A DNA stretch of 64,000 nucleotides, taken from an uncultured Oceanospirillaceae bacterium. Its GTDB lineage: Bacteria; Pseudomonadota; Gammaproteobacteria; Pseudomonadales; Balneatricaceae. The notes beneath the pieces are model-generated. The model was not told where the DNA came from and did no database searches. It saw only the letters and a program-made list of their open reading frames with translations. The position numbers and the translations under genes are program-made. Below, one piece after another: positions 50,149 to 59,323 of this stretch. The first letter of the stretch is position 1. Every line of letters starts with the position of its first letter. Where the stretch lies: contig CAKZPE010000074.1 in assembly GCA_937138495.1 (NCBI GenBank), positions 1 to 64,000 of the forward strand, read 5' to 3'.

Positions 50149-51645
50149 ATGTTTTCCCGTCGCCGCTTTCTGCAGGTCGCCCCGTCCGGCCTGATTCTGA
50201 GTTCTGCGCTGGGCAGTGCTGTTGGTACTGCTATGTTGTCGACCCGGGCCAGTGCTTTTTCTATTCCGGTGTCCGGGGTGGAACGGCTAACAAGGATGCT
50301 GGTGGAAACGCCACGGGCTGAGCTCCTGCCATTACTGGTGACCAAGATTAATCAGGGGATTTTCCCCCGTTCGCTGCTGGCAAGTCTGACGATGGCGGCG
50401 GTGCACCATGTGGAGCCTTATCCGGATGTGGGTTTTAAATACCATGCAGTGATGATGCTGTCGTCGGTGCATAACACCTTGCGGCACCTGGATGAGTCTG
50501 AGCAGTGGCTGGGCATGCTCTGGGCGGCGGATACGTTCAAGCAGGCGCAGCAACATGATACCTTCAACGGCGACTGGCAGTTACTGGATGCGGTTGAAGC
50601 AAACAGCAATGATCCGCTGGGAGATTTTGTCCGCGCGATGGACAGCTGGGATGGTGAGGCGGCGGATATTGCCATCAGCCAGTTAGCCGGTGAGATGGAT
50701 CTGGATGAGTTATTCCCCCTGTTGTTTTATTACGGTGCCCGGGACTTTCGGGATATCGGGCATAAAACAATTGCGGTGAGCAACAGTTATCGTTTGTTAC
50801 GCTTATTTGGTGATGCCTATGCGCAGCCTGTGCTGCGCTCCACTGTATATGCCCTGCTTAATCATGAAGGGGAAAGTCATCCTTCGACCAGCGATCACCT
50901 GGCGGATAAGCCCTGGCGGGCGAATGTCCACTTTGCCACGCTGTTTCCGCTCAGTTGGGAAGAGGGCAAGCCGGATCCTTCACTGGTACCGGAAATTCTG
51001 ACCGCACTGCGCAGCGCCCGGGCGGATGAAACCGGCTCGCTGGTGGTGGATATGCTGCAGCAGAGCATCGCGCCGCAAACGTTGTGGGATGGCATTATGC
51101 TCAGTGCCGGTGAGTTGCTGACCCGGGTGTCAGGCATCACCAGTGTGCATGCCAACACCTCCATTAATGCTATGTATTATGGCTATAAGCGCTCTGGTGA
51201 TGATCAGACCCGGCGAATGCTGTTGTTACAGGCAATGTCGTTTGTGACCCTGTTCAGGAATCTGCTGGGTGACCGGCGCAAAGGCATGATGATTGATGCT
51301 CTCGAACCGTTGGAAACGCTCCCGCTGGGGGATGAGCAGCAAACCTTTGCTGAATTGTTTGCCAGCATCAGTGAAGACCGTTCAGCTGCAGCCCGGCAAT
51401 TACTCTACGTTCTGCAGCAGGGCGGGGACGCCAACCGCTACCGGGCGCTGGGGCGGTTTTATACCCTGCAGCAGAATGCCGGTTATCACGATTATAAGTT
51501 TACCGAAGCGGCCTTTGAAAACAGCTATGCTATATCCCCTGAATGGCGTAACCGTTATCTGGCGGCCAGTGTGTACTACATGAACGGCTCCGGGGATAAG
51601 CTTAATACTGTGGTCAGTGAGGCCCGCGAATTACTGCAGGCATGA
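50149..51645 (+). CDS. Tat-exported protein of unknown function
   Basis: 498 residues. A clear twin-arginine signal (FSRRRFLQVAPSGLILSSALG, cleavage after ASA near 36) means it is folded in the cytoplasm and probably carries a cofactor or metal. The mature part is mainly helical and histidine-rich, with VHHVEPYPDVGFKYHAVMML, SVHNTLRHLDESEQWLGML and ETGSLVVDMLQQ segments. Its HH and H-x3-H spacings could hold a metal or haem. I do not recognise a family. AAGGAG precedes the ATG. The TSUP carrier gene follows 111 bp later on the same strand. Confidence 0.6.
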   Translation: MFSRRRFLQVAPSGLILSSALGSAVGTAMLSTRASAFSIPVSGVERLTRMLVETPRAELLPLLVTKINQGIFPRSLLASLTMAAVHHVEPYPDVGFKYHAVMMLSSVHNTLRHLDESEQWLGMLWAADTFKQAQQHDTFNGDWQLLDAVEANSNDPLGDFVRAMDSWDGEAADIAISQLAGEMDLDELFPLLFYYGARDFRDIGHKTIAVSNSYRLLRLFGDAYAQPVLRSTVYALLNHEGESHPSTSDHLADKPWRANVHFATLFPLSWEEGKPDPSLVPEILTALRSARADETGSLVVDMLQQSIAPQTLWDGIMLSAGELLTRVSGITSVHANTSINAMYYGYKRSGDDQTRRMLLLQAMSFVTLFRNLLGDRRKGMMIDALEPLETLPLGDEQQTFAELFASISEDRSAAARQLLYVLQQGGDANRYRALGRFYTLQQNAGYHDYKFTEAAFENSYAISPEWRNRYLAASVYYMNGSGDKLNTVVSEARELLQA

Positions 51646-51756
51646 GTCGTTAGCGGGTATCATTTTTTGTGTTTTTTTCGCTTAGAAATTCTCGGATGAC
51701 GCGTTAGCGGATATCCGGTTAAATAGCCGCTTTTACACCTTCAGGACATACACAGC

Positions 51757-52542
51757 ATGGAAGGGTTAAACGCGGAATTCTGGGGCATGACGCCACTGGT
51801 GATGGCGTATTTATTTGCAGCGGGCATCCTGTGCGGAGCCATCAATGCAGTGGTGGGTGGCGCGACACTGGTGGGCTTTCCGGTGCTGATCAGCGTGGGT
51901 TTACCGCCCAGCGTGGCCAATGCCAGTAACTTTCTGGCCACTATGCCGGGCTATGCGGCGGCAATTCCCTTTTATATGCATGAGTTGCGGAAGATGGGCC
52001 GCCGGGCGTTGCTGATTATTACGGTCAGTGTGATTGGCGGCGGGCTTGGCTCTGTGATCCTGATCTTCAGCCCCAGTGAGATCTTCGTTACTCTGACACC
52101 TTATCTGCTGCTGGTGGCAACTCTGCTGTATGCTTTCGGTGGCCGGATCAATCAGTTTTTCAGTCAGCGTCGCAATGGCGAAGACATGAAAGACAGCCTG
52201 ATGGGGAAGGTGTCTATCTTCACTTTTTCGATATACGGCGGATATTTTGGCGCCGGGCTGGGCATTATCATTCTTTCGATTCTGAAGATCATCGGTTACC
52301 ACGATTATCATGAATCCAATGCCATCAAGAATCTGATGATCACTGCCGTATCGTTGCTGAGTATCGCCATTTTTGTGGCAGGCGGTCTGGTGTCCTGGCC
52401 GGAATCCATCGTGATGATGTGTGGCTCTGCGCTGGGAGGCGTGGGGGCGGCCAACTATGCCCGCCGGTTACCGCAGGATTTGTTGAAAACTGCCATTGTT
52501 GTGTTGGGGCTGAGCTTTTCGGCCTATTACTTTTTGAAATAG
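51757..52542 (+). CDS. TSUP (TauE/SafE) family carrier
   Basis: 261 residues, 7-8 TM segments. GAINAVVGGATLVGFPVLISVGLPPSVANASN in the first repeat and GGYFGAGLGIIILSILKIIG in the second are the two glycine-rich halves of the family. It exports or imports sulfonates, sulfite or organic anions. Its relatives include TauE, but it is 7 kb away from the Tau-type importer, so a functional link is only possible. Confidence 0.82.
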   Translation: MEGLNAEFWGMTPLVMAYLFAAGILCGAINAVVGGATLVGFPVLISVGLPPSVANASNFLATMPGYAAAIPFYMHELRKMGRRALLIITVSVIGGGLGSVILIFSPSEIFVTLTPYLLLVATLLYAFGGRINQFFSQRRNGEDMKDSLMGKVSIFTFSIYGGYFGAGLGIIILSILKIIGYHDYHESNAIKNLMITAVSLLSIAIFVAGGLVSWPESIVMMCGSALGGVGAANYARRLPQDLLKTAIVVLGLSFSAYYFLK

Positions 52543-52576
52543 CTGATGGATTGACCGCCAGCAATCGTCGGAGGAT

Positions 52577-53221
52577 TCATGACAGGGGCAGGAACGCCAG
52601 CGCTTGCTGAATGTCTCTGAAGTCACTGATTTGCTGGTGGTGCCGGGTGCGGTTGCCCACCAGTATGAAATTGAAATTCAGTTCGTGACAGGCCAGTCGG
52701 TCCCACTCACCGTCACCAAAATAACTCAGGCTGCCCGGTGTATTGTCTGTGCTGGCCTGTTGCAGTGCCCGTTGCATGATCTCTGTCCGGGCGTAGTGGT
52801 CGTTACTGGAGGCCAGCGGCATCCCGCTGATATCTATACCTGCAGCCGTCAGCTTCAGCCGTGCAGTTTCTGCCCAGCCGCCGGTGGCCAGCGATAACTT
52901 CACTCCAGGCTGGGTTTTCAGGTAGCGAACGAAGGCTGCCGCGCCGGGAATTTCATATACCGGTGTTTGTTGCACATGGGCACGGATCATTTCAGTGAAG
53001 AGTGTTTTGACCTGTTGATGAATCTCGGCGAAGCGCGCTTGCAGGCCGAGTTGCTGCAGAAAATGCTGCAGCACACCGGAATCGGTCACGTGTGGGTATG
53101 TGTGCCAGTCGCCGTTAAGGGAGTGGCCGGTGATTTCCTTTACCGCTGTCATATAGCAATGTTCATCAAAATCGAAGGACTTAATCAGTGTACCGTCGAT
53201 ATCAAACATGATGTGGTGCAT
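52577..53221 (-). CDS. HAD-superfamily hydrolase (phosphoglycolate-phosphatase-like)
   Basis: 214 residues. Motif I MFDIDGTLI, motif II LATGGW (Thr), motif III region and motif IV SYFGDGEWDRLACH, with a helical alpha cap between residues 15 and 90. It acts on a small phosphate ester. Single gene, convergent with the TSUP gene; substrate unknown. Confidence 0.8.
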   Translation of the reverse strand: MHHIMFDIDGTLIKSFDFDEHCYMTAVKEITGHSLNGDWHTYPHVTDSGVLQHFLQQLGLQARFAEIHQQVKTLFTEMIRAHVQQTPVYEIPGAAAFVRYLKTQPGVKLSLATGGWAETARLKLTAAGIDISGMPLASSNDHYARTEIMQRALQQASTDNTPGSLSYFGDGEWDRLACHELNFNFILVGNRTRHHQQISDFRDIQQALAFLPLS

Positions 53222-53458
53222 AACGGGCGTCCTGTGCGGGAAGGGGGCACTTTTAAGTGTTGCACAGATTGATAACAGTTGTGTTGCAACTTTGGTGGCG
53301 TAAGCGGTTAAAAACGGTGAGTGCGTCTTACCGGACGGGGAAATGGGCGGGATCAGGTCATGAAACGCCTAAAAGCCCGTGGATTTCGTGGCGTCCGGGC
53401 GGCGGATAGATTAGCATCGTACCCTGTAGAACATTTTATTTACGGGTAGTGGTTTTTT

Positions 53459-54742
53459 ATGGCAAAGCGCGAAGACAATGCCGCCGGTAACGGGGCGCAG
53501 ACTGATCAGTATACGACGGATGTAGTGCATTTTGACCGTCGCATGGCGAATGCCAATGGCACGATTCACAGCCCTGTACATCCTTCTGTGCAATACACCT
53601 TTGAAAGCGTTGATCACCTGATCGGTGCGTTCCAGGGGCGTATCAAAGGTAATTCACCTTATGCCCGTCAGGGCACCCCGAGCACCGCTGCTCTGGAAGC
53701 CAAACTGGCCAGTATTGAAGAAGGTGTGGGTGCCGTAAATTTTGCGACAGGTATGGCTGCGATTACGGCGGTATTTCTGACCTTGCTGAAAGCCGGCGAT
53801 CACCTGATTGTTTCAAAATATCTGTTTGGTAATACCGCCAGCCTGCTGGATACGCTGGCAAACTTTGGCGTGGAAATTTCCCGTGTGGACGGGACTGATG
53901 TGCAGAATGTGATTGATGCCCGTCAGGCTAATACCCGTATGGTGTTTGTGGAGTCTGTGGCGAACCCGGGCACCCAGGTGGCTGACATGGTTAAAATCGG
54001 CGAATTCTGTCAGCAGGAAGAGCTAGTGTATATTGTGGATAACACCATTTTGTCTGCCTGCCTGTTTAAACCTAAAGCAGTGGGTGCTTCGATGGTAATT
54101 CACTCGCTGACGAAATCTGCGGCCGGTCAGGGCCAGGCGCTGGGCGGCGTGGTGATTGATACCGGCCTGTATAACTGGGAAAACTATCCAAACATTTTTG
54201 ATAATTACCGCAGCGGTGATTCCAAAATGTGGGGTCTGATGCAGGTACGCAAAAAAGGTTTGCGTGATATGGGCGGGACGATGAGCTCCGCGACGGCTCA
54301 CCAGATCAGCCTGGGGCTGGAGACCATGGCATTGCGCCTGGGTAAGAGCAGTGAAACTGCACTGGCAGTGGCTGAGTTTCTGGAAAGCCATCCTCAGGTG
54401 GCGAAGGTGCATTATCCCTTCCTTAAGAGCCATCCGGCGAATGCGCTGGCGACTGAGCATTTTGGTGCCGGTTCCTGGTTATTGTCGTTTGAACTGGCGG
54501 ATGCCGACAGCTGTCTGGAATTTGTCGATGCGCTGCAAATCATTATGAAGGCGACAGGTCTGGGAGATTCCCGCAGCCTGATCATTCCGGTAGCCCATAC
54601 CATTTTCTGGGAAATGGGGCCTGAAAAGCGTCAGCAAATGAATATCGGTGACGGTATGCTGCGTCTGTCCGTAGGGCTGGAAGACAGCCAGAACCTGATT
54701 GCCGATCTGCAGCAGGCATTTGAGTCTGTGGCGAACGCTTAA
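53459..54742 (+). CDS. Cys/Met-metabolism PLP enzyme (cystathionine gamma-synthase family)
   Basis: 427 residues. PLP lysine in VIHSLTKSAAGQGQALGG; FATGMAAITAVFLTLLKAGDHLIVSK, VESVANPGTQVADM and MLRLSVGLEDSQNLIADL complete the fold type I Cys/Met pattern. The N-terminal VHFDRRMANANGTIHSPVHPS is longer and less standard than MetB/MetZ, so it belongs to the distinct 'cystathionine gamma-synthase family protein' branch of gammaproteobacteria, where exact substrate is uncertain (cysteine, homocysteine or O-acylhomoserine). A strong terminator follows. Confidence 0.82.
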   Translation: MAKREDNAAGNGAQTDQYTTDVVHFDRRMANANGTIHSPVHPSVQYTFESVDHLIGAFQGRIKGNSPYARQGTPSTAALEAKLASIEEGVGAVNFATGMAAITAVFLTLLKAGDHLIVSKYLFGNTASLLDTLANFGVEISRVDGTDVQNVIDARQANTRMVFVESVANPGTQVADMVKIGEFCQQEELVYIVDNTILSACLFKPKAVGASMVIHSLTKSAAGQGQALGGVVIDTGLYNWENYPNIFDNYRSGDSKMWGLMQVRKKGLRDMGGTMSSATAHQISLGLETMALRLGKSSETALAVAEFLESHPQVAKVHYPFLKSHPANALATEHFGAGSWLLSFELADADSCLEFVDALQIIMKATGLGDSRSLIIPVAHTIFWEMGPEKRQQMNIGDGMLRLSVGLEDSQNLIADLQQAFESVANA

Positions 54743-54765
54743 GCCTGAACTGCGCTGAGATTATG

Positions 54766-54797
54766 AAAACCGGTTGTTATCCACAACCGGTTTTTTT
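54766..54797. terminator. Bidirectional rho-independent terminator
   Basis: A 12-bp perfect stem (54766-54777 with 54783-54794) with a 5-nt loop and a T7 run (54791-54797) closes the PLP enzyme gene; the A run on the other side can serve the chemoreceptor gene. Confidence 0.88.
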
Positions 54798-54808
54798 GTG
54801 CCTTGATT

Positions 54809-56542
54809 TCAGTGCTGAAAGGCGGAAAGGGTGTTTTTCAGCGTGTCAGACAGGGTATTCAGAGTCTGGTTGATCTGCCGGGAACCGGCAGCGTGACTCT
54901 CGACCTGATTGGCCAGCTCCCGCACACTCTGGACACTTTCATCCACGCCTGAGGCGGCGTGTTGCTGCTCACCGGTGATGGCCGCGATGCTCTGATTCAT
55001 TTCTGTCAGGACTGTCAGGGCGTCGAGTATTGCACCTAATGATGTTTCTGCCTGTTGTGAGAGCTGTACGCCGGCATCCACCTGGGTACGGTTCTGTTCC
55101 AGTGAACTGATGGCCACCCGGGACTGAGCCTGCAGGGCTTCGACCATTTCCTGTATTTCATTGGTGGAGTTGCTGGTGCGCTGGGCCAGGGTACGGACTT
55201 CATCTGCCACGACGGCGAAGCCCCGGCCCTGATCACCGGCCCGGGCGGCTTCAATGGCAGCATTAAGTGCCAGCAGGTTCGTCTGTTCTGCAATGCCATG
55301 AATCACCTCCAGCACGTCGCCAATGGAGGTGCTGTGCCGGACCAGTGTGTTCACACTGGTTTCGACCTGATCAAACTGCTCTGCCAGATGCTGAATGGTG
55401 TTGGCGGTGGTTTTTACATCCTGCTGACCGGCCTGTGCGGTGCGGGAAACGTCATTAACCTGGCTTAACCCCCGGTGGGCAGTACGGGAAATATCTTCGG
55501 CGCTGGTGCCTAACTGGGTAGCGGCCGCCGCAATGGTTTCACTTTGCTTTTGTTGTTCGACACTTTGCCGGTGGGTGGTTGTGCTGATCCGGTAACCTTC
55601 GTCTGCGGTGATCTGCAGTTGGTTGCTGACAAAGCCAATGTCATCCATGGTGAGGCGCAGTTTGGCGAGCAGCTTCTGAGTGGCGGCAGACATGGCCTGG
55701 ATTTCGTCCCGGCCATCCAGTGACAGGGGGCGGGTCAGGTCACTGTCGGCTTCTATTGCCAGCAGTTGCTGTTGCAGAGACTTCAGCGGGCGGGTGATCG
55801 ACAGAATGATCATCACGGCAATGCCTAAGGTAACGGGGACAGACGCCAGCAGCATCAGCAGGGTAATGGTTTGTGTGGCCGTAATCAGTTGTTGGGACGA
55901 CTTGCTGACAGCGGCTACGTCCGCACTGGCGCTCAGGGTGTTATCCAGGGATTGCTGCACTTCGGCACTGGCGTTGCTGAGTTTAGCCTGGAACAGGTTC
56001 GTCAGTTCCAGAAGCTGCTGATTGATTTCGTTAGCGAGAATATTGGCATCACCGATTTCGACGCCGGCGAGGTTATCTTTCCCCTGCTGGTAGTAGTTAC
56101 CGGCGTTATCCATTAGGGCCCGGTAGGCCATCAGGTTTTTCAGCAGGCGTTCTGTGAGGCCGGCTGCATCGGGAGCGTTACTCAGGTTTCTTAGCTGGGA
56201 TGTCAGCAAGTCAGCGGCGCCGGTGGCGTTATTGAGGGATTCATAATACTGGGTGACGGTGCCGTCGAAGTACCAGAAGATCATATCTGAAAAGGTTTTC
56301 TGTACCTCCTGTGCCTGCAGTAATTGCTGCTGAGTTGTGGTTTGCAGCCTGACCTGAGCAGCCTGATGATCCAGCCATTGATTTTGCTCGTTTACACTGA
56401 GCTGTTGTTGCTGGCTTCCCTGTCGCAGCTGTTGCATTTCACTGAGCAGAAATCCGAGTTCTGCGGCCATGACCAGTATCAGGAAGATAACCAGTCCGAG
56501 AATGCGGGTGGTGACATTAAAACGGCGAAGCCGGCTGATCAT
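54809..56542 (-). CDS. Methyl-accepting chemotaxis protein
   Basis: 577 residues. TM1 at ~12-30, a helical periplasmic domain at 31-225 rich in Gln/Leu coiled coil, TM2 at ~228-250, HAMP at 250-305, then the signalling coiled coil with the hairpin tip EQTNLLALNAAIEAARAG-DQGRGFAVVADEVR. No ligand-binding PAS or dCache motif is visible, so it resembles four-helix-bundle sensors of amino or organic acids. No che genes are adjacent; it is an unlinked receptor. Confidence 0.88.
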   Translation of the reverse strand: MISRLRRFNVTTRILGLVIFLILVMAAELGFLLSEMQQLRQGSQQQQLSVNEQNQWLDHQAAQVRLQTTTQQQLLQAQEVQKTFSDMIFWYFDGTVTQYYESLNNATGAADLLTSQLRNLSNAPDAAGLTERLLKNLMAYRALMDNAGNYYQQGKDNLAGVEIGDANILANEINQQLLELTNLFQAKLSNASAEVQQSLDNTLSASADVAAVSKSSQQLITATQTITLLMLLASVPVTLGIAVMIILSITRPLKSLQQQLLAIEADSDLTRPLSLDGRDEIQAMSAATQKLLAKLRLTMDDIGFVSNQLQITADEGYRISTTTHRQSVEQQKQSETIAAAATQLGTSAEDISRTAHRGLSQVNDVSRTAQAGQQDVKTTANTIQHLAEQFDQVETSVNTLVRHSTSIGDVLEVIHGIAEQTNLLALNAAIEAARAGDQGRGFAVVADEVRTLAQRTSNSTNEIQEMVEALQAQSRVAISSLEQNRTQVDAGVQLSQQAETSLGAILDALTVLTEMNQSIAAITGEQQHAASGVDESVQSVRELANQVESHAAGSRQINQTLNTLSDTLKNTLSAFQH

Positions 56543-56688
56543 GTGACCTCCTTAGTTATTGTTATGTGGAGCATGATGGTAAGCAGGTGGGAAAGTACAA
56601 AGGAAGGTTGCGGTCATTAAGGGTATTTTGAGCATTTTGTTCGTGCCCAGGAGGGCGTCAATGGTGGCCAGTGGTTTGCTGGCATCTT

Positions 56689-57804
56689 TCAGCGAAAGGC
56701 CAGGCTGGCAGCAACTCTGGCGATCAGTTCGGCCTGACGGTTTACCCCGCACTTGTGAAAAACCACTTTTAGCAGGGAGCGAAGGGTGTGCATGGAGCGC
56801 CCCGTTTCGATGTGTATTTGTTGCAAACTTTTACCGTGGAACAGCATGGCAACGGTGATGGCTTCAACTTCAGTTAACCCAAAGATTTTACGTAACAGGG
56901 GCAGGTGTAACTGGCGACGGTATTCAGAGATGGTCATCAGGGTCAGTGATTCGGTTTCGTCCGGGTGGAGGATGGAAGGTTTGTCCTGTCTGAATGGTGT
57001 CAGGGTGATGATGAAATCCTGATGAGTATCCCGGTAATAGAGCTCACGGTTAATCTGCCCTGTCAGGTGCAGGCGGGTGTTCGCCTGCAGTGCACTTCTG
57101 ACATCGGTTTGCAGGGATGCTGGCAGGCGGAGAATGTCTCCGGCCCCAAGCGTAAGCCAGTTGTACCTGTCCATCATCTGTTGGAACTGCTGGTTATGTT
57201 CACGGCATTTCATTGCCGTGTTCAGCAGCACGGCAGGTTTGTTCAGATACCGCAGTTCCTGTATGGGGCGGTTGTCTTCACGGACTGCCTGAATCGCTTT
57301 AATGGCGGTTTTTAAATGCGGCCGTAACGCGGCAAGATACTGCCAGGTATTGTCCTGTGAGTAACTCAGTGCCCCGGCCTGACGCTGCAATGTCAGCTTG
57401 ATGATTTTTTCCCGGCGATCATTCAGGGACAGCCAGATGGAGTAATCTGTGCCGACTTCCGGTCTGATCCAGTCGTTATAAAATTCCGATGCTTTAAACG
57501 CTTTCAGGCTGATGAGCTGATCGGAAATGAAGATCTTACTGAACAGGCCCGGGTCATCGGCGGCGGCTGCCGTCAGCACATTGATCTTTGAGTAGTAGGC
57601 TTTGTAAGGCACCAGCGCGTCGGCGGAAAATCCCTGAAAATACCCGTCGATGACTTCCATTGTATGGTAGTCATCGATCTGTAACGTGCCGCTGGTACTG
57701 TGAGTTTTTTGCCGTATAAGGGTCAGTAATGCTTCAAGGTATGCGGGGTTAGCCACTGCCCGGTACAACAGGTCCAGCTCGTCATTGATTTTATCAGGAG
57801 TCAC
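56689..57804 (-). CDS. LuxR-type regulator, paralog 1
   Basis: 371 residues from a GTG start (57804). The start was chosen because VTPDKINDELDLLYRAV then lines up residue for residue with the GTG-initiated start of the neighbour (MKSLDTKDEIDLLYRAV). An unknown sensor region of ~300 residues precedes a C-terminal LuxR/GerE HTH (FGLTEVEAITVAMLFHGKSL, RSMHTLRSLLKVVFHKCGV). There is no receiver domain and no autoinducer-domain motif. A 17-bp palindrome lies 60 bp upstream. It likely arose by tandem duplication with 57910-59046. Confidence 0.8.
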   Translation of the reverse strand: MTPDKINDELDLLYRAVANPAYLEALLTLIRQKTHSTSGTLQIDDYHTMEVIDGYFQGFSADALVPYKAYYSKINVLTAAAADDPGLFSKIFISDQLISLKAFKASEFYNDWIRPEVGTDYSIWLSLNDRREKIIKLTLQRQAGALSYSQDNTWQYLAALRPHLKTAIKAIQAVREDNRPIQELRYLNKPAVLLNTAMKCREHNQQFQQMMDRYNWLTLGAGDILRLPASLQTDVRSALQANTRLHLTGQINRELYYRDTHQDFIITLTPFRQDKPSILHPDETESLTLMTISEYRRQLHLPLLRKIFGLTEVEAITVAMLFHGKSLQQIHIETGRSMHTLRSLLKVVFHKCGVNRQAELIARVAASLAFR

Positions 57805-57864
57805 AGTTACTTCATCGCTCGCCCATAAGAGATACGCTTTATACGTAAATCTCAGAGGGGCAAC

Positions 57865-57881
57865 ACCCCTCAAATGGGGGG
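57865..57881 (-). promoter_or_regulatory. 17-bp palindromic site upstream of LuxR paralog 1
   Basis: On the minus strand it reads CCCCCCATTTGAGGGGT and ends 60 nt before the GTG start of paralog 1. The site at 59251-59267 matches it at 15 of 17 positions, with the same orientation to its downstream gene and 56 nt spacing. Confidence 0.65.
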
Positions 57882-57909
57882 AATTAACTGTATTGTTTTT
57901 GGCGCTGAA

Positions 57910-59046
57910 TTATCGGTATGCCATGCTGGACGCTATTTTTGCAACCAGTTCTGCCTGACGGTTTACCCCGGCTTTGTGGTAAACGGTTTTTAAGCATGAG
58001 CGCACGGTGTGTTCCGAACGGGAGGTTTGTTCACTGACTTGCCGGATACTCAGACCCTTAAAAATCAGTACTGCAATGTTCAGCTCTGCCTGCGTGAAAC
58101 TGAAGAGTTTTCGCAAAAGGCTCTGATTAAGTTGCTTTTCCAGTGGCGTAATTGTCAGTAATGCGAGTCTTTGTCCACCGCGTAGCGACAGCGGAGAAGC
58201 GCTTTCCTGGTAAAAAGGAAAGGTTTCAATGCTGTAACTTATACCCGGTTCAGTGGTGTGAATAACTGGTTTTTGTGATTCGCTGGGCAGTACAGGATAC
58301 CGGTGCGCATGAATTTTACTGTGGATCGCCTGCCTGACCTGATCGGCAATGCTATACGGCAGAATTAATCGGTTATGCCGGTCTAATTCTGGCCAGTTAT
58401 TATTAGCGATGAAGTCTTCAGCTAACGGATTTAAGTCCTGTACCAGCATTGAATCATCGACAATCAGAGTCGCCTTATCGAGATAGCGGATGGTTGAACT
58501 AAGGTTATCTGAGTGACTGTCCAGAAGGCTTATCGCTTTTACAGCCGATACCAGATGAGGCCGGAGTGTATTGATATACTGCTGTGAAACTTCCTTTTCA
58601 AATGCACCGGCGTCGGCCGTTCGCTGAAGGGTCAGAATGATCATTCTGTCATTCGCATAATCCTGTAAACAGGCACCCATAGTGTATTCAAAATGACCAT
58701 AGGGCTTTACCCAGTCGACATAAAATTCTGAGTCCCGAAAGGCGCTGCGGCTGAGTACCTGATCTGAGGTGATACTGCTGGAATACAAGTCCGGATGAGC
58801 AAGCGCATACTGTTTCAGAACATCTTTACTGGAATAATATTCCATGTAACTGTTGTTGGCCGCCTCACTGTATCCCTGAAATATACCGGTAAGAGCCTGC
58901 AAAGTTTTACGGTCATCAACCTGAACTGAGCCGCCCATACTGTTGGTTTTTTTTCGCAACAGAGTGAGAAAATCTTCCAGGTACTTAGGGTTAGCCACTG
59001 CGCGGTAAAGCAGATCTATTTCATCTTTTGTATCAAGGGATTTCAC
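57910..59046 (-). CDS. LuxR-type regulator, paralog 2
   Basis: 378 residues from a GTG start (CAGGTATCCA upstream). It is collinear with the adjacent paralog throughout: DEIDLLYRAVANPKYLEDFL, a ~300-residue sensor region, then the C-terminal LuxR HTH (FTQAELNIAVLIFKGLSIRQ, SEHTVRSCLKTVYHKAGVNRQAELVAKIASSM). No receiver domain. Divergent from the autotransporter gene (277 bp), which makes that gene the prime target. The ligand is unknown. Confidence 0.82.
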   Translation of the reverse strand: MKSLDTKDEIDLLYRAVANPKYLEDFLTLLRKKTNSMGGSVQVDDRKTLQALTGIFQGYSEAANNSYMEYYSSKDVLKQYALAHPDLYSSSITSDQVLSRSAFRDSEFYVDWVKPYGHFEYTMGACLQDYANDRMIILTLQRTADAGAFEKEVSQQYINTLRPHLVSAVKAISLLDSHSDNLSSTIRYLDKATLIVDDSMLVQDLNPLAEDFIANNNWPELDRHNRLILPYSIADQVRQAIHSKIHAHRYPVLPSESQKPVIHTTEPGISYSIETFPFYQESASPLSLRGGQRLALLTITPLEKQLNQSLLRKLFSFTQAELNIAVLIFKGLSIRQVSEQTSRSEHTVRSCLKTVYHKAGVNRQAELVAKIASSMAYR

Positions 59047-59250
59047 TGGATACCTGCACGGCCGTTCAAAATACAGAGTTTGACTACATTTCCGGAGGAG
59101 ATATCTGTAACTGATCAGCCCGGAAAAACAAGACTAAAGTTTAATGCATAGAGCAGGCTTTGCCTAAGTATCATTGTTTCGGTATTTAGATTAAAAAGTA
59201 ATCGTTTTAGCGGTCTTTTCTGAGGCTAAGCTAAAAAAAGATATAAATCA

Positions 59251-59267
59251 CCCCCCGTTTTAGGGGT
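59251..59267 (+). promoter_or_regulatory. 17-bp palindromic site upstream of the autotransporter
   Basis: CCCCCCGTTTTAGGGGT ends 56 nt before the autotransporter ATG. It matches the site upstream of LuxR paralog 1 at 15 of 17 positions, in the same orientation relative to the controlled gene. Likely operator of one or both LuxR paralogs. Confidence 0.65.
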
Positions 59268-59323
59268 TCTGTACTCACTTCTGAAAGGCATCATGCGGCA
59301 AAATTTTTCACGCATGGACCGAG

